A DNA stretch of 64,000 bases from Pseudomonadota bacterium (GTDB lineage: Bacteria > Pseudomonadota > Gammaproteobacteria > Burkholderiales > Burkholderiaceae_C), in NCBI GenBank assembly GCA_020161065.1, contig JAIUPH010000007.1, positions 434,001-498,000 of the forward strand. The letters are read 5' to 3'. Position 1 is the stretch's first letter. Each line of letters begins with the position of its first letter. The notes beneath the pieces are model-generated. The model worked only from the letters and a program-made list of their open reading frames with translations, ran no database searches and was not told where the DNA came from. Shown here piece after piece: positions 15,495 through 21,620 of this stretch. Made by a program: the position numbers and the translations under genes.

Positions 15495-15548
15495 GCCAAG
15501 CGCTCGAACTACCGTCTCGTCACGCTTCTGGGCTTCGTCGCCGCGCCC

Positions 15549-15577
15549 TTGACACACACGCTAAAGCGTGTATGCTA
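15549..15577 (+). promoter_or_regulatory. sigma-70 promoter with operator inside the spacer
   Basis: TTGACA (15,549-15,554) and TATGCT (15,571-15,576) are separated by 16 bp. The spacer is a near-complete palindrome, ACACGCTAAAGCGTGT (15,556-15,571; 7-bp arms). A protein bound there would block the promoter. It would start the operon at 15,643-17,924, whose last gene encodes a KorA/TrfB-like DNA-binding protein. Confidence 0.8.
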
Positions 15578-15642
15578 CGGCTCATGCGCTGAAAAGTTGG
15601 CGCAACGCCCCGGCGGCTTCCGGAATTCGAATAGAGAACGCG

Positions 15643-16002
15643 ATGAGCGACTACAGCAAGATTTGGCACCGCGACTACGCTGCTGAAACGATCAAGCGCT
15701 ACGAGTCGGATCGCTGGCTCTCCGAGAAAGCCGATTTCAACTTTGCGACGTACCTGATGACCTGCGCGCAGGGTGTCGAGCTTGCCGCGAGCGTTGGCCG
15801 CGAGATCGGCAACGACAAGATCGTCTCGATCGCTCAGACCGTGCTCGACACGATCAACGGCAGCAACAAGTATCGCAAGATCACCCCCGCTCAGCAGAAG
15901 GCGCTGGCCGTCGCGCTGGTGGAGAAGTTCGGAACTGCCCGTCAGATTGCGGCTGAGATCTGGGGCCTGACGCCTGCTGAGATCGACGCGGCGGACGCAT
16001 GA
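15643..16002 (+). CDS. accessory operon gene 1, unknown helical protein
   Basis: The 119-residue protein starts MSDYSKIWHRDYAAETIKRY about 66 nt after the strong promoter. It is helical (SEKADFNFATYLMTCAQGVE, NKYRKITPAQQKALAVALVE) and ends EIWGLTPAEIDAADA. A C-terminal helix-hairpin is likely. No family was recognised. It is coupled to the next gene by ATGA. Confidence 0.6.
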   Translation: MSDYSKIWHRDYAAETIKRYESDRWLSEKADFNFATYLMTCAQGVELAASVGREIGNDKIVSIAQTVLDTINGSNKYRKITPAQQKALAVALVEKFGTARQIAAEIWGLTPAEIDAADA

Positions 16003-16577
16003 CCGAGCTCGACTTCAGCGGCCTGACCGACGACCAAGTCGTCGACCTGGCTCGCGCCGCGGCGCGGGAAGCGGTCATGCGCAACCCGGCTGCCCGCGCC
16101 GCGCTGGCCAGCGCAGTGGCATCCGACGCGGAGCAGCTCGCGGCCCAGGCCGCCGGCGGCGCCGCGGCAAAGCAGCGCGTGCTGGACAGCATTCGCGCGC
16201 GCGCCGAGCGGGAAGGGATCGAGCGTCACGCCGCTCGCGAGCAGCAGCGCTGGCAAGAAAGCTTGCGCGGTCATCTGATCAGCGCCGCGGCTATCGTCGG
16301 CCGCGGGCCGCACGAATTGACGATCTCAGACTACGACGACGGCTCGGGCCAACGTGTTCGGATCGTGCTCGGGGCAAACCCAGCCGGGCCGGGCTGGTGC
16401 TTCGTGCAGTATGACTTGCGCAGAGACCGCATCACGATGTCGCCGGCGCTCAAGCCGAAGGAACTCGAAGCGCGCGCCTGGGCTTTGGCGTTTCATGCCG
16501 CGACGCGCGACCCCAATGGCGTGCATCGTCGAACGATTTTGAGGGGAGCAGAACTGTGTCCGCAAAACGCGACTTGA
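15999..16577 (+). CDS. accessory operon gene 2, unknown protein
   Basis: This 192-residue protein has an N-terminal Ala-rich helical half (LTDDQVVDLARAAAREAVMR) and a C-terminal half with alternating strands (QRVRIVLGANPAGPGWCFVQ, YDLRRDRITMSPAL). It may package a small alpha/beta domain. It overlaps both neighbours (4 nt and 22 nt), so the operon is tightly translated. No family was recognised. Confidence 0.55.
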   Translation: MTELDFSGLTDDQVVDLARAAAREAVMRNPAARAALASAVASDAEQLAAQAAGGAAAKQRVLDSIRARAEREGIERHAAREQQRWQESLRGHLISAAAIVGRGPHELTISDYDDGSGQRVRIVLGANPAGPGWCFVQYDLRRDRITMSPALKPKELEARAWALAFHAATRDPNGVHRRTILRGAELCPQNAT

Positions 16578-17143
16578 CAAACCCGCTGCAAGGGGTCCTG
16601 CGGGCGGCTGCTCGCACGCTGCCGGCAACGACTGGCCGCGTCGCGGCGCAGCAGCAGCGCATCGACCGCCGGCGCGGCGCAGCTGTGATTCTGGCCGACA
16701 TTTCGGCAAGCATGGCAGGCGCGGCGTGGGGCGGTCAGCGCAAGATCGACGTGCTGCGCGAGGCCGTCTCTGGCGCGCAGCAGCAGCGCACGGCGCGACT
16801 GGTGGTCTTCAGCTCGGCGCCGCGCGATGCATCGGCAGTGCCGGAACCGGAGAGCAATACCGACCTGGCCGCAGCATTGACGTTCGCCTCGGCCGCGGAC
16901 CCGGGCGTAACGCTCGTGATCAGCGACGGTCATCCGGACAACCCGGCCGCGGCGCTCGCTGTTGCGCAGACATTTCGGGGCGCGATCGATGTGCTGTACG
17001 TCGGCCCCGAGTCCGACCACGCGGCCATCGACTTCATGCGCAAGCTCGCCGCAGCCGCCGGCGGCGATACGCTGCGACACGACATCGGCGCGCTCGGCAA
17101 TGCGCGGTTGCTGCAGACGAAGATTGCGGGGCTCCTCACATGA
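16556..17143 (+). CDS. von Willebrand factor A (vWA) domain protein with intact MIDAS
   Basis: A GTG at 16,556 with GAGGGGAG upstream starts a 195-residue protein. It has a full metal-ion-dependent adhesion site: D48-x-S50-x-S52 (ILADISASM), T102 (ESNTDLAAAL) and D124 (LVISDGHPD), in a Rossmann-like alternation of strands and helices. Cytoplasmic vWA proteins usually act as metal-dependent protein-interaction modules, often with MoxR-type ATPases; none is encoded here. It is the recognisable core of a five-gene prophage operon of unknown purpose. Confidence 0.85.
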   Translation: MSAKRDLTNPLQGVLRAAARTLPATTGRVAAQQQRIDRRRGAAVILADISASMAGAAWGGQRKIDVLREAVSGAQQQRTARLVVFSSAPRDASAVPEPESNTDLAAALTFASAADPGVTLVISDGHPDNPAAALAVAQTFRGAIDVLYVGPESDHAAIDFMRKLAAAAGGDTLRHDIGALGNARLLQTKIAGLLT

Positions 17144-17703
17144 CAGTCGTTAGCCAGTTTTTGATCGAGCACGATCCCGTCGACGTGCTCGACGCCTGCG
17201 GCTACTGGGCTCCGGTCGAACTGTCGGCCGACGGCATCCGGCAGATTCACGCTGCCGCGCTGGCCGCGGCGGCCGAACAGCCATCTATTCGTGCCGGCGT
17301 GCAGCATGTATCCGACGCGCTGCGTCAGGCGCGACTGACGCCGCTGGGCAAGGACCATGCCGCGGCGATTCGCAGCGCCATCGTCTGGGCCAAAGCGCTG
17401 GCGCTGCACTCAGATCGGGCCCAGGCATCGGCTTGGTTTGATGGGCACGAGCACTTTTGCGACGGAGCGGGTCACGACCTGGGGCCGTACTGGGTGGCCG
17501 AGGAACAATTTGCGGCGTGGGAGGCTGGCCGCGACGCGAGCCCCGACTATCCGCTGCACAAAGCAGCGCAGTCCGAGGCGACCGAGTATCTGGCCAGCCG
17601 GTTCAACGGTTTGCGCGAGTTGACTACCAAAAAGGCTAACGCCTGCTGGGTGCGCGGATACCGCCGCGCGCTTGACCGGCTGTACGCACGGAGCTCGTCA
17701 TGA
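17140..17703 (+). CDS. accessory operon gene 4, unknown protein
   Basis: The 187-residue protein (MTVVSQFLIEHDPVDVLDAC at the start) is helical, with aromatic-rich central segments (AWFDGHEHFCDGAGHDLGPY, WVAEEQFAAWEAG) that include several His, Cys and Asp. A metal site is possible. Its C-terminus is basic (KKANACWVRGYRRALDRLYA). Overlaps by 4 nt couple it to the vWA gene and the KorA-like gene. No family recognised. Confidence 0.55.
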   Translation: MTVVSQFLIEHDPVDVLDACGYWAPVELSADGIRQIHAAALAAAAEQPSIRAGVQHVSDALRQARLTPLGKDHAAAIRSAIVWAKALALHSDRAQASAWFDGHEHFCDGAGHDLGPYWVAEEQFAAWEAGRDASPDYPLHKAAQSEATEYLASRFNGLRELTTKKANACWVRGYRRALDRLYARSSS

Positions 17704-17924
17704 CAGCGGCTCAGTTCGAGGCCTTGGCCGACCTGCTGCGCCTGCGCGCCGGGCCGGCGCAGGTGGCCGCACATCTGGTGCTCGTCGGCGGGCTGACTGT
17801 CGCAGAGGCCTCGCGGCAGGCTGGCCTGTCCGCCCAGGCCGCGAGCAATGCCGTGCAGCGCGCACGCGCCGGCCTGCGGCTGGTGCGCATCGCGGCGGGC
17901 CAGGAAGCGCCCGCCGAGGCCTGA
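17700..17924 (+). CDS. KorA/TrfB-like DNA-binding protein
   Basis: This 74-residue protein carries a helix-turn-helix LTVAEASRQAGLSAQAASNA followed by VQRARAGLRLV, the pattern of the TrfB/KorA family of plasmid and phage repressors. KorA binds dyads with a GCTAAA core; the operator in the operon's promoter contains CGCTAAAGCG. Autoregulation is inferred from that. It ends the accessory operon, 69 nt before the convergent lysis-side gene. Confidence 0.75.
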   Translation: MTAAQFEALADLLRLRAGPAQVAAHLVLVGGLTVAEASRQAGLSAQAASNAVQRARAGLRLVRIAAGQEAPAEA

Positions 17925-17993
17925 ATCCGCCCGCTGGCGCTGCGATCGGCGCGCGGGTGATGGCGAGGTGGCTTGACGCAGAGCGGGGCCTGT

Positions 17994-18218
17994 CTACTGC
18001 CCGCTTGATTCCGTCACGGAATCAACCGCCGCCTTGCGCGCCACCATGTACGCCGCCCAGCGCTCGGCTTCGGTGGCGGGCGTGGACGCCAGGTAGGCGC
18101 GCCAGCGGCGCCACACCACTTGCTGCACGGCGCGCGGCACCTGGCGCCAGTGCGGCCAGCACATCAGCCGCGTGGAGTCGACGACGCGGGCGCATCCTGG
18201 TGCGGCGCAGCTGGGCAT
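17994..18218 (-). CDS. small Cys/His (zinc-finger-like) phage protein
   Basis: From ATG at 18,218 (TGATG overlap with the upstream gene) the protein has 74 residues, MPSCAAPGCARVVDSTRLMC at the N-terminus followed by WPHWRQVP. The C-x4-C ... C-x2-H arrangement is a small treble-clef finger seen in phage proteins of this size. It is the last gene of the reversed lysis cassette. Function unknown. Confidence 0.6.
   Translation of the reverse strand: MPSCAAPGCARVVDSTRLMCWPHWRQVPRAVQQVVWRRWRAYLASTPATEAERWAAYMVARKAAVDSVTESSGQ
18004..18024. repeat. perfect inverted repeat at convergent gene ends
   Basis: TTGATTCCGT (18,004-18,013) and ACGGAATCAA (18,015-18,024) are perfect 10-bp arms around one base. 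The repeat overlaps the last codons of the zinc-finger-like gene, opposite the end of the accessory operon. No T-tract follows, so classical termination is unproven. Confidence 0.6.
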
Positions 18219-18550
18219 CACACGGCGCCGAAGGTAGAGTCGGCAATCTGCCGGCGAATCTGCTCTTCGCGCGCGCGGGCCGTCAGGCGGATCTCCTGCA
18301 TTTCGCTGCGCTCGCGGTCGATCACGGCCAGCAGCTCGGCGCGCTGCGCGCGGTAGCGCGCTTGCGTGCGCTGCCAGGCGGCCTTGTTGATCTCGTCCTG
18401 CGCCACCAGGCGGTTGATCTCGCGCGTCATCACGCGCACCTGGCGCTGCGTGATCGTGTCCAGCCAGATCCACACGGCGCCGAACGTCCCGGCGCAGATG
18501 CCGACGGTGACGCCGGCGGCCAGCAGCACGGACAGCGGCAGCATGTGCAT
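18218..18550 (-). CDS. spanin-like membrane-anchored coiled-coil protein
   Basis: The 110-residue protein has an N-terminal hydrophobic segment (MHMLPLSVLLAAGVTVGICA, continuing to about residue 28) followed by a charged helix (VRVMTREINRLVAQDEINKA through EEQIRRQIAD). This is the layout of an inner-membrane spanin subunit (Rz-like). It follows the transglycosylase gene, as expected for a lysis cassette. No embedded outer-membrane partner was found; the lipoprotein at 19,596 is a possible partner. Confidence 0.55.
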   Translation of the reverse strand: MHMLPLSVLLAAGVTVGICAGTFGAVWIWLDTITQRQVRVMTREINRLVAQDEINKAAWQRTQARYRAQRAELLAVIDRERSEMQEIRLTARAREEQIRRQIADSTFGAV

Positions 18551-18558
18551 CGCCGTCG

Positions 18559-19107
18559 TCAACCGACGTTCTCCGCGCGCAGGCCGAGATCGAGCATGCG
18601 GTGCACGCGCGCGGCGCACTCGGCCTTGGTGATGACGCCGTCGCGGTTGTAGTCGAGGCCGGCGTTCTGGATGTACAGCTTGGGCCGGCGCGGGTCTTCG
18701 CGGCGGAAGAGCACCGCGTCGTCGGCGCGGCCGATCGCGGCCGGCCACAGGATGGCCATGTACACGTCGGCCAGGTCGTGCAGGCGCTTGGCCCACGGCC
18801 GCAGGTACTGCTCGACGTAGACGAGCTGCTGCTCGGCCGTCAGCGCCTCCAGCCGCGCGGTGCTGGTGCCCAGCGCCGCCGCCGTGGCGGGCATGAACTG
18901 GATGAGGCCGACCGCTCCGCTGCCGGCAGCATTGCGGATGTCGGGCCGGAAGGTGGCGCCGGTCTCGAAGGCGATGCAGGCCATCAGCCAGTCGGGCTGC
19001 ACTTGCAGGCGCCGCGCCATCGAGCGCACCGCCGCGCGAAAGGTGGCGCTGACGCGCCCGCCCCAAGCCAGCGGCGCCGGCGGATCAGTGTGCGTGGGTG
19101 GTGTCAT
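18559..19107 (-). CDS. lytic transglycosylase-type endolysin with EF-hand-like loop
   Basis: This 182-residue protein has the SLT goose-lysozyme-like core: CIAFETGATFRPDIRNAAGS (catalytic Glu in FETG), GAVGLIQFMPATAAALG and a C-terminal AILWPAAIGRADD. Residues about 153-164 form an EF-hand-like loop, DYNRDGVITKAE, so calcium may tune it. It cleaves peptidoglycan during phage lysis. The cassette is opposite in direction to the flanking late genes. A perfect hairpin sits directly before the start. Confidence 0.85.
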   Translation of the reverse strand: MTPPTHTDPPAPLAWGGRVSATFRAAVRSMARRLQVQPDWLMACIAFETGATFRPDIRNAAGSGAVGLIQFMPATAAALGTSTARLEALTAEQQLVYVEQYLRPWAKRLHDLADVYMAILWPAAIGRADDAVLFRREDPRRPKLYIQNAGLDYNRDGVITKAECAARVHRMLDLGLRAENVG

Positions 19108-19111
19108 GCCA

Positions 19112-19136
19112 GGTGACCATGCTTCGCATGGTCACC
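19112..19136 (-). promoter_or_regulatory. perfect hairpin directly upstream of the lysis gene start
   Basis: GGTGACCATGC (19,112-19,122) and GCATGGTCACC (19,126-19,136) are perfect 11-bp arms with a 3-nt loop. On the minus strand the stem ends 4 nt before the lysin ATG at 19,107. No other ribosome binding site is visible, so the stem may control translation of the lysis gene, or it may be a protein-binding dyad. Confidence 0.65.
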
Positions 19137-19166
19137 AGTCTGCTGCGCCTGGGCGCAAGCAGACAA

Positions 19167-19189
19167 GCCAAACGCTTGGCTCGCGCGCA
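19167..19189 (+). promoter_or_regulatory. 23-bp late-operon element, copy 2
   Basis: The plus strand reads GCCAAACGCTTGGC followed by TCGCGCGCA. It matches the copy at 5,416-5,438 in 22 of 23 positions, there in minus orientation. It lies in the divergent region between the lysis cassette and the rightward late genes. Confidence 0.6.
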
Positions 19190-19337
19190 ATGGCCCAGCC
19201 CTTCGATGATGGCATTGCCCTGCCCGGTGGTCTACCGGGCGCCACTGACCAGCACACGCATGGACGTCGCCAAGTTTCTGCAACTCGAAACGCATCGAAG
19301 CCTTGCGCACGCGGTCGCAACCTTGACGGACCTTCTG

Positions 19338-19562
19338 ATGACCACCAAGACCCAACTGGCCGCTGACCTGGCCGGCGTCGCCGAACAGGTGACCAAGATC
19401 GGCGCGGAGACGCGCACGCTGCTGAGCAAGATCGACGCGCTCGCCACGCAGCTGGCCACCGCCGACCAGATCGGCGATGAGGCCGAGGCCGCGCTGGCCG
19501 CGCTGAAGGACCAGGCCCGCGTCGTCGACGAGCTGGTGCCCGACGAGCCCGCCCAGGGCTGA
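19338..19562 (+). CDS. small coiled-coil phage protein
   Basis: The protein MTTKTQLAADLAGVAEQVTK has 74 residues from ATG at 19,338; an upstream ATG at 19,260 would add 26. It is a continuous amphipathic helix with heptads (VTKIGAETRTLLSKIDALAT), as in small phage structural or chaperone proteins. It is the first gene rightward of element copy 2. Function unknown. Confidence 0.55.
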   Translation: MTTKTQLAADLAGVAEQVTKIGAETRTLLSKIDALATQLATADQIGDEAEAALAALKDQARVVDELVPDEPAQG

Positions 19563-19595
19563 CCGGCCGCGGCAGCAGCAGCGGCGGCGACCGAC

Positions 19596-19868
19596 ATGAA
19601 CACCACGCATCGCCGCCTGCTGCGCGCAGCGGCCCTGGCCTGCACCCTGCCGCTGGCGGGGTGCATCACGATGCCCGAGACCGGCGGCTGGCTCACCAAC
19701 TCGGTGGTCACCACGGTGGACGGCAAGGCGTGCATGAGCGCGAGCCGATGGGGACCGGTGACCATCACCGGCGACATCAACGCGTCGGAGTGCAAGGCCA
19801 TCCTCGAAGGCCAGGCGCTGCGCGCCGCGGCCAAGGCGAAGCCGGCAACGGGCTCGGCAACGAACTGA
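19596..19868 (+). CDS. small phage lipoprotein
   Basis: A 90-residue protein has a signal peptide with basic start (MNTTHRRLLRAAALACTLPL) and lipobox LPLAGC. The mature part (TTVDGKACMSASRWGPVTIT, GDINASECKAI) has two more Cys that may pair. It could be the outer-membrane spanin partner of the Rz-like protein at 18,218-18,550 or a conversion lipoprotein; the sequence does not decide. Confidence 0.6.
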   Translation: MNTTHRRLLRAAALACTLPLAGCITMPETGGWLTNSVVTTVDGKACMSASRWGPVTITGDINASECKAILEGQALRAAAKAKPATGSATN

Positions 19869-19883
19869 ACTTTCGGAGCAGCC

Positions 19884-20375
19884 ATGGCAGCGACGGTACA
19901 AATCGTGGAGAAGAACGGCGCCGGCGGCACGGCGACGGACAAGACCGGCGGGACGGTTCGCTTCAAGAACGCGGACAACTCGACGGTGGACCTGGCTAAC
20001 CCGATGGTCAAGCCCACCAGCGGCAGCGACTGGTCGTTCCAGAAGTGGCTGCGGCTGTACATCGCCGGCGGCACGTTCACGCAGATCAGCAACGTGCGCG
20101 CCTACACGGACGGCAGCTCGGGCATGGGCGCCGGCATCAACCTGTGGGGCAAGGCGGTTGCGGCGTACGCCACGCCGATCGAGGAGACCGCTTCCGCCGG
20201 CTATGCCAACCTGTTCACCTACACCAGCGCGGCGCCGCTGTCGCTCGGCGCCGGCCCGTTCACCGGCACCGGCGAGAAGGGCGACCACCTGGTGATGGCC
20301 TGCGAGGTCACCGCCGCGGCCAGCGGCGGGCTCACGCCGAGCGAGACGCTGACGATCGCCTGGGACGAGATCTGA
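19884..20375 (+). CDS. phage structural protein (fibre-block gene 1)
   Basis: The 163-residue protein starts MAATVQIVEKNGAGGTATDK. It is Gly/Thr/Ala-rich with beta-strand pattern (DWSFQKWLRLYIAGGTFTQI, GAGINLWGKAVAAYATPIEE), typical of small virion decoration or fibre-associated subunits. It is the first of five overlapping genes leading to the fibre protein. No family recognised. Confidence 0.55.
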   Translation: MAATVQIVEKNGAGGTATDKTGGTVRFKNADNSTVDLANPMVKPTSGSDWSFQKWLRLYIAGGTFTQISNVRAYTDGSSGMGAGINLWGKAVAAYATPIEETASAGYANLFTYTSAAPLSLGAGPFTGTGEKGDHLVMACEVTAAASGGLTPSETLTIAWDEI

Positions 20376-20752
20376 TGTCGCAGCAGCAGCCGATCGCCTT
20401 CGAAACGGTCATCGGGCCGGACGGCACCGCGGTGGCCAGCAACGGCCAGCTGCGCGTGATCGTGCCCGGCGGCTCCGGCGGGCGGCTGTTCCGCCGCCGC
20501 GGCCTGCGCGGCCTGGCCATGAAGACTGCGGCCGAGCAGCTGGTGCCGCAGCTCAACGCACTGGCCGGCGAGCTGCTGCAGCACCCAGGCATGCCGGCGC
20601 AAGAAGCCGTTGGGCGGCTGCTCGCCCTGGCCGGCACCGTGCACGTGGACGAGCCGCAGCGCGTGGAGTGGGTCGTCGCCGAGCTGAACGGCGTGCGCGT
20701 CTACGCCGACGGCGTGAGCGTGATCGTCACGACGCAGGACTTGACGCCATGA
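20375..20752 (+). CDS. unknown phage protein (fibre-block gene 2)
   Basis: From ATG at 20,375, overlapping the preceding stop as TGATG, the protein has 125 residues (MSQQQPIAFETVIGPDGTAV). It has an N-terminal strand-rich part, a basic patch (GGRLFRRRGLRGLAMK) and a C-terminal strand pair (WVVAELNGVRVYADGVSVIV). No family recognised. Confidence 0.5.
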   Translation: MSQQQPIAFETVIGPDGTAVASNGQLRVIVPGGSGGRLFRRRGLRGLAMKTAAEQLVPQLNALAGELLQHPGMPAQEAVGRLLALAGTVHVDEPQRVEWVVAELNGVRVYADGVSVIVTTQDLTP

Positions 20753-21234
20753 CGCCGAAGCAGCAGTCCGCGCTCGAAGCGCTGGCCGGCCGCACGCTCA
20801 GCGTGGTCGAGGTCGAGCAGATCGATGCTGCGCTGGCCGCAGGTGACCTGGCCGCCGTGGCCACGTTGCTGTCGGTCGACCGCAAGCGCCTTGCACCGCG
20901 GATCCTCAGCGCCCGCGGCCTCGCCGAGCAGGTACCGGGCGGGCCCATTGCCGCCGAGATCATCCTGATGAAGCTCGAAGGCGCCCGCGACAAGATGCTC
21001 GAGAGCAGCGACCCGCAGCAGCGCGTGATGGGGTCGCTGCTGCGCCGACAGCTGGGCTTTCTTGCCGGCGATGGCCTGGACTTCGGGTCACCCCAGTTGC
21101 GCGGCATGCTCGATCAGTTCGCGGCGCTGGGCATCCTGGACCAGTCCGAGGTTGACGGGTTGCAACGCATTGCGCTTGTCGATGACCCGATCACCTGGCG
21201 GCAGGTGGCCGACGCGGTGCAGGGAGTCGAATGA
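20749..21234 (+). CDS. unknown phage protein (fibre-block gene 3)
   Basis: The 161-residue protein (MTPKQQSALEALAGRTLSVV) is helical, with EVEQIDAALAAGDLAAVATL, a ...GPIAAEIILMKLEGARDKML segment and a conserved-looking C-terminus (LDQSEVDGLQRIALVDDPIT). It resembles small phage proteins encoded with tail fibres, but no named family was recognised. It overlaps the previous gene by 4 nt. Confidence 0.5.
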   Translation: MTPKQQSALEALAGRTLSVVEVEQIDAALAAGDLAAVATLLSVDRKRLAPRILSARGLAEQVPGGPIAAEIILMKLEGARDKMLESSDPQQRVMGSLLRRQLGFLAGDGLDFGSPQLRGMLDQFAALGILDQSEVDGLQRIALVDDPITWRQVADAVQGVE

Positions 21235-21620
21235 TGCTCGGCCACACCTATCGGTACCAGGTCTACAACAGCACCGGCGTTAGCGTCACGGTGGTCGTGA
21301 AGAGCCGCCGCTGGAAGTTTGCTTCCGACGGCTCGCGCACCGATGACAGCGAAAGCACGCCGATCGCGTCGGTCAGCGTCGCCGCCGGTGCTTACAGCAA
21401 CGGCAGCACGATCGACAACAGCGCGGACAAGTACCTCGGCGCGCACCTCGTCGCCTCATTCACGCCATCGGCTTCTGCCACTGGATTGGTTCGAGTGGTG
21501 CGGCAGATGTCGACCGACGGTGGCACGACCTGGCCGAGCAACGGCAACGGCGAGCACATTTGCGCGGTGAGCTTCGCCGCATCAAGTACGGCGCAGATCG
21601 CCCAAGGCGAGGCTGGCTGA
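21231..21620 (+). CDS. unknown phage beta-rich protein (fibre-block gene 4)
   Basis: A 129-residue protein starts MMLGHTYRYQVYNSTGVSVT. Alternating polar/hydrophobic stretches (VTVVVKSRRWKFASDG, LVRVVRQMSTDGGTTWPSNG) suggest a beta-sandwich virion protein. The start overlaps the preceding stop (ATGA). No family recognised. Confidence 0.5.
   Translation: MMLGHTYRYQVYNSTGVSVTVVVKSRRWKFASDGSRTDDSESTPIASVSVAAGAYSNGSTIDNSADKYLGAHLVASFTPSASATGLVRVVRQMSTDGGTTWPSNGNGEHICAVSFAASSTAQIAQGEAG

Noticed and set aside
15481-15510. A third copy of the late-operon element (GAGCCAAGCGCT at about 15,492)
   Set aside because: Only 12 bases match and the palindrome is incomplete; it overlaps the end of a lipoprotein gene and is not placed before late genes.
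19191-19366. A short frame starting MAQPFDDGIALPGG directly after element copy 2
   Set aside because: It lacks a ribosome binding site and overlaps the better supported coiled-coil gene at 19,338 in another frame.
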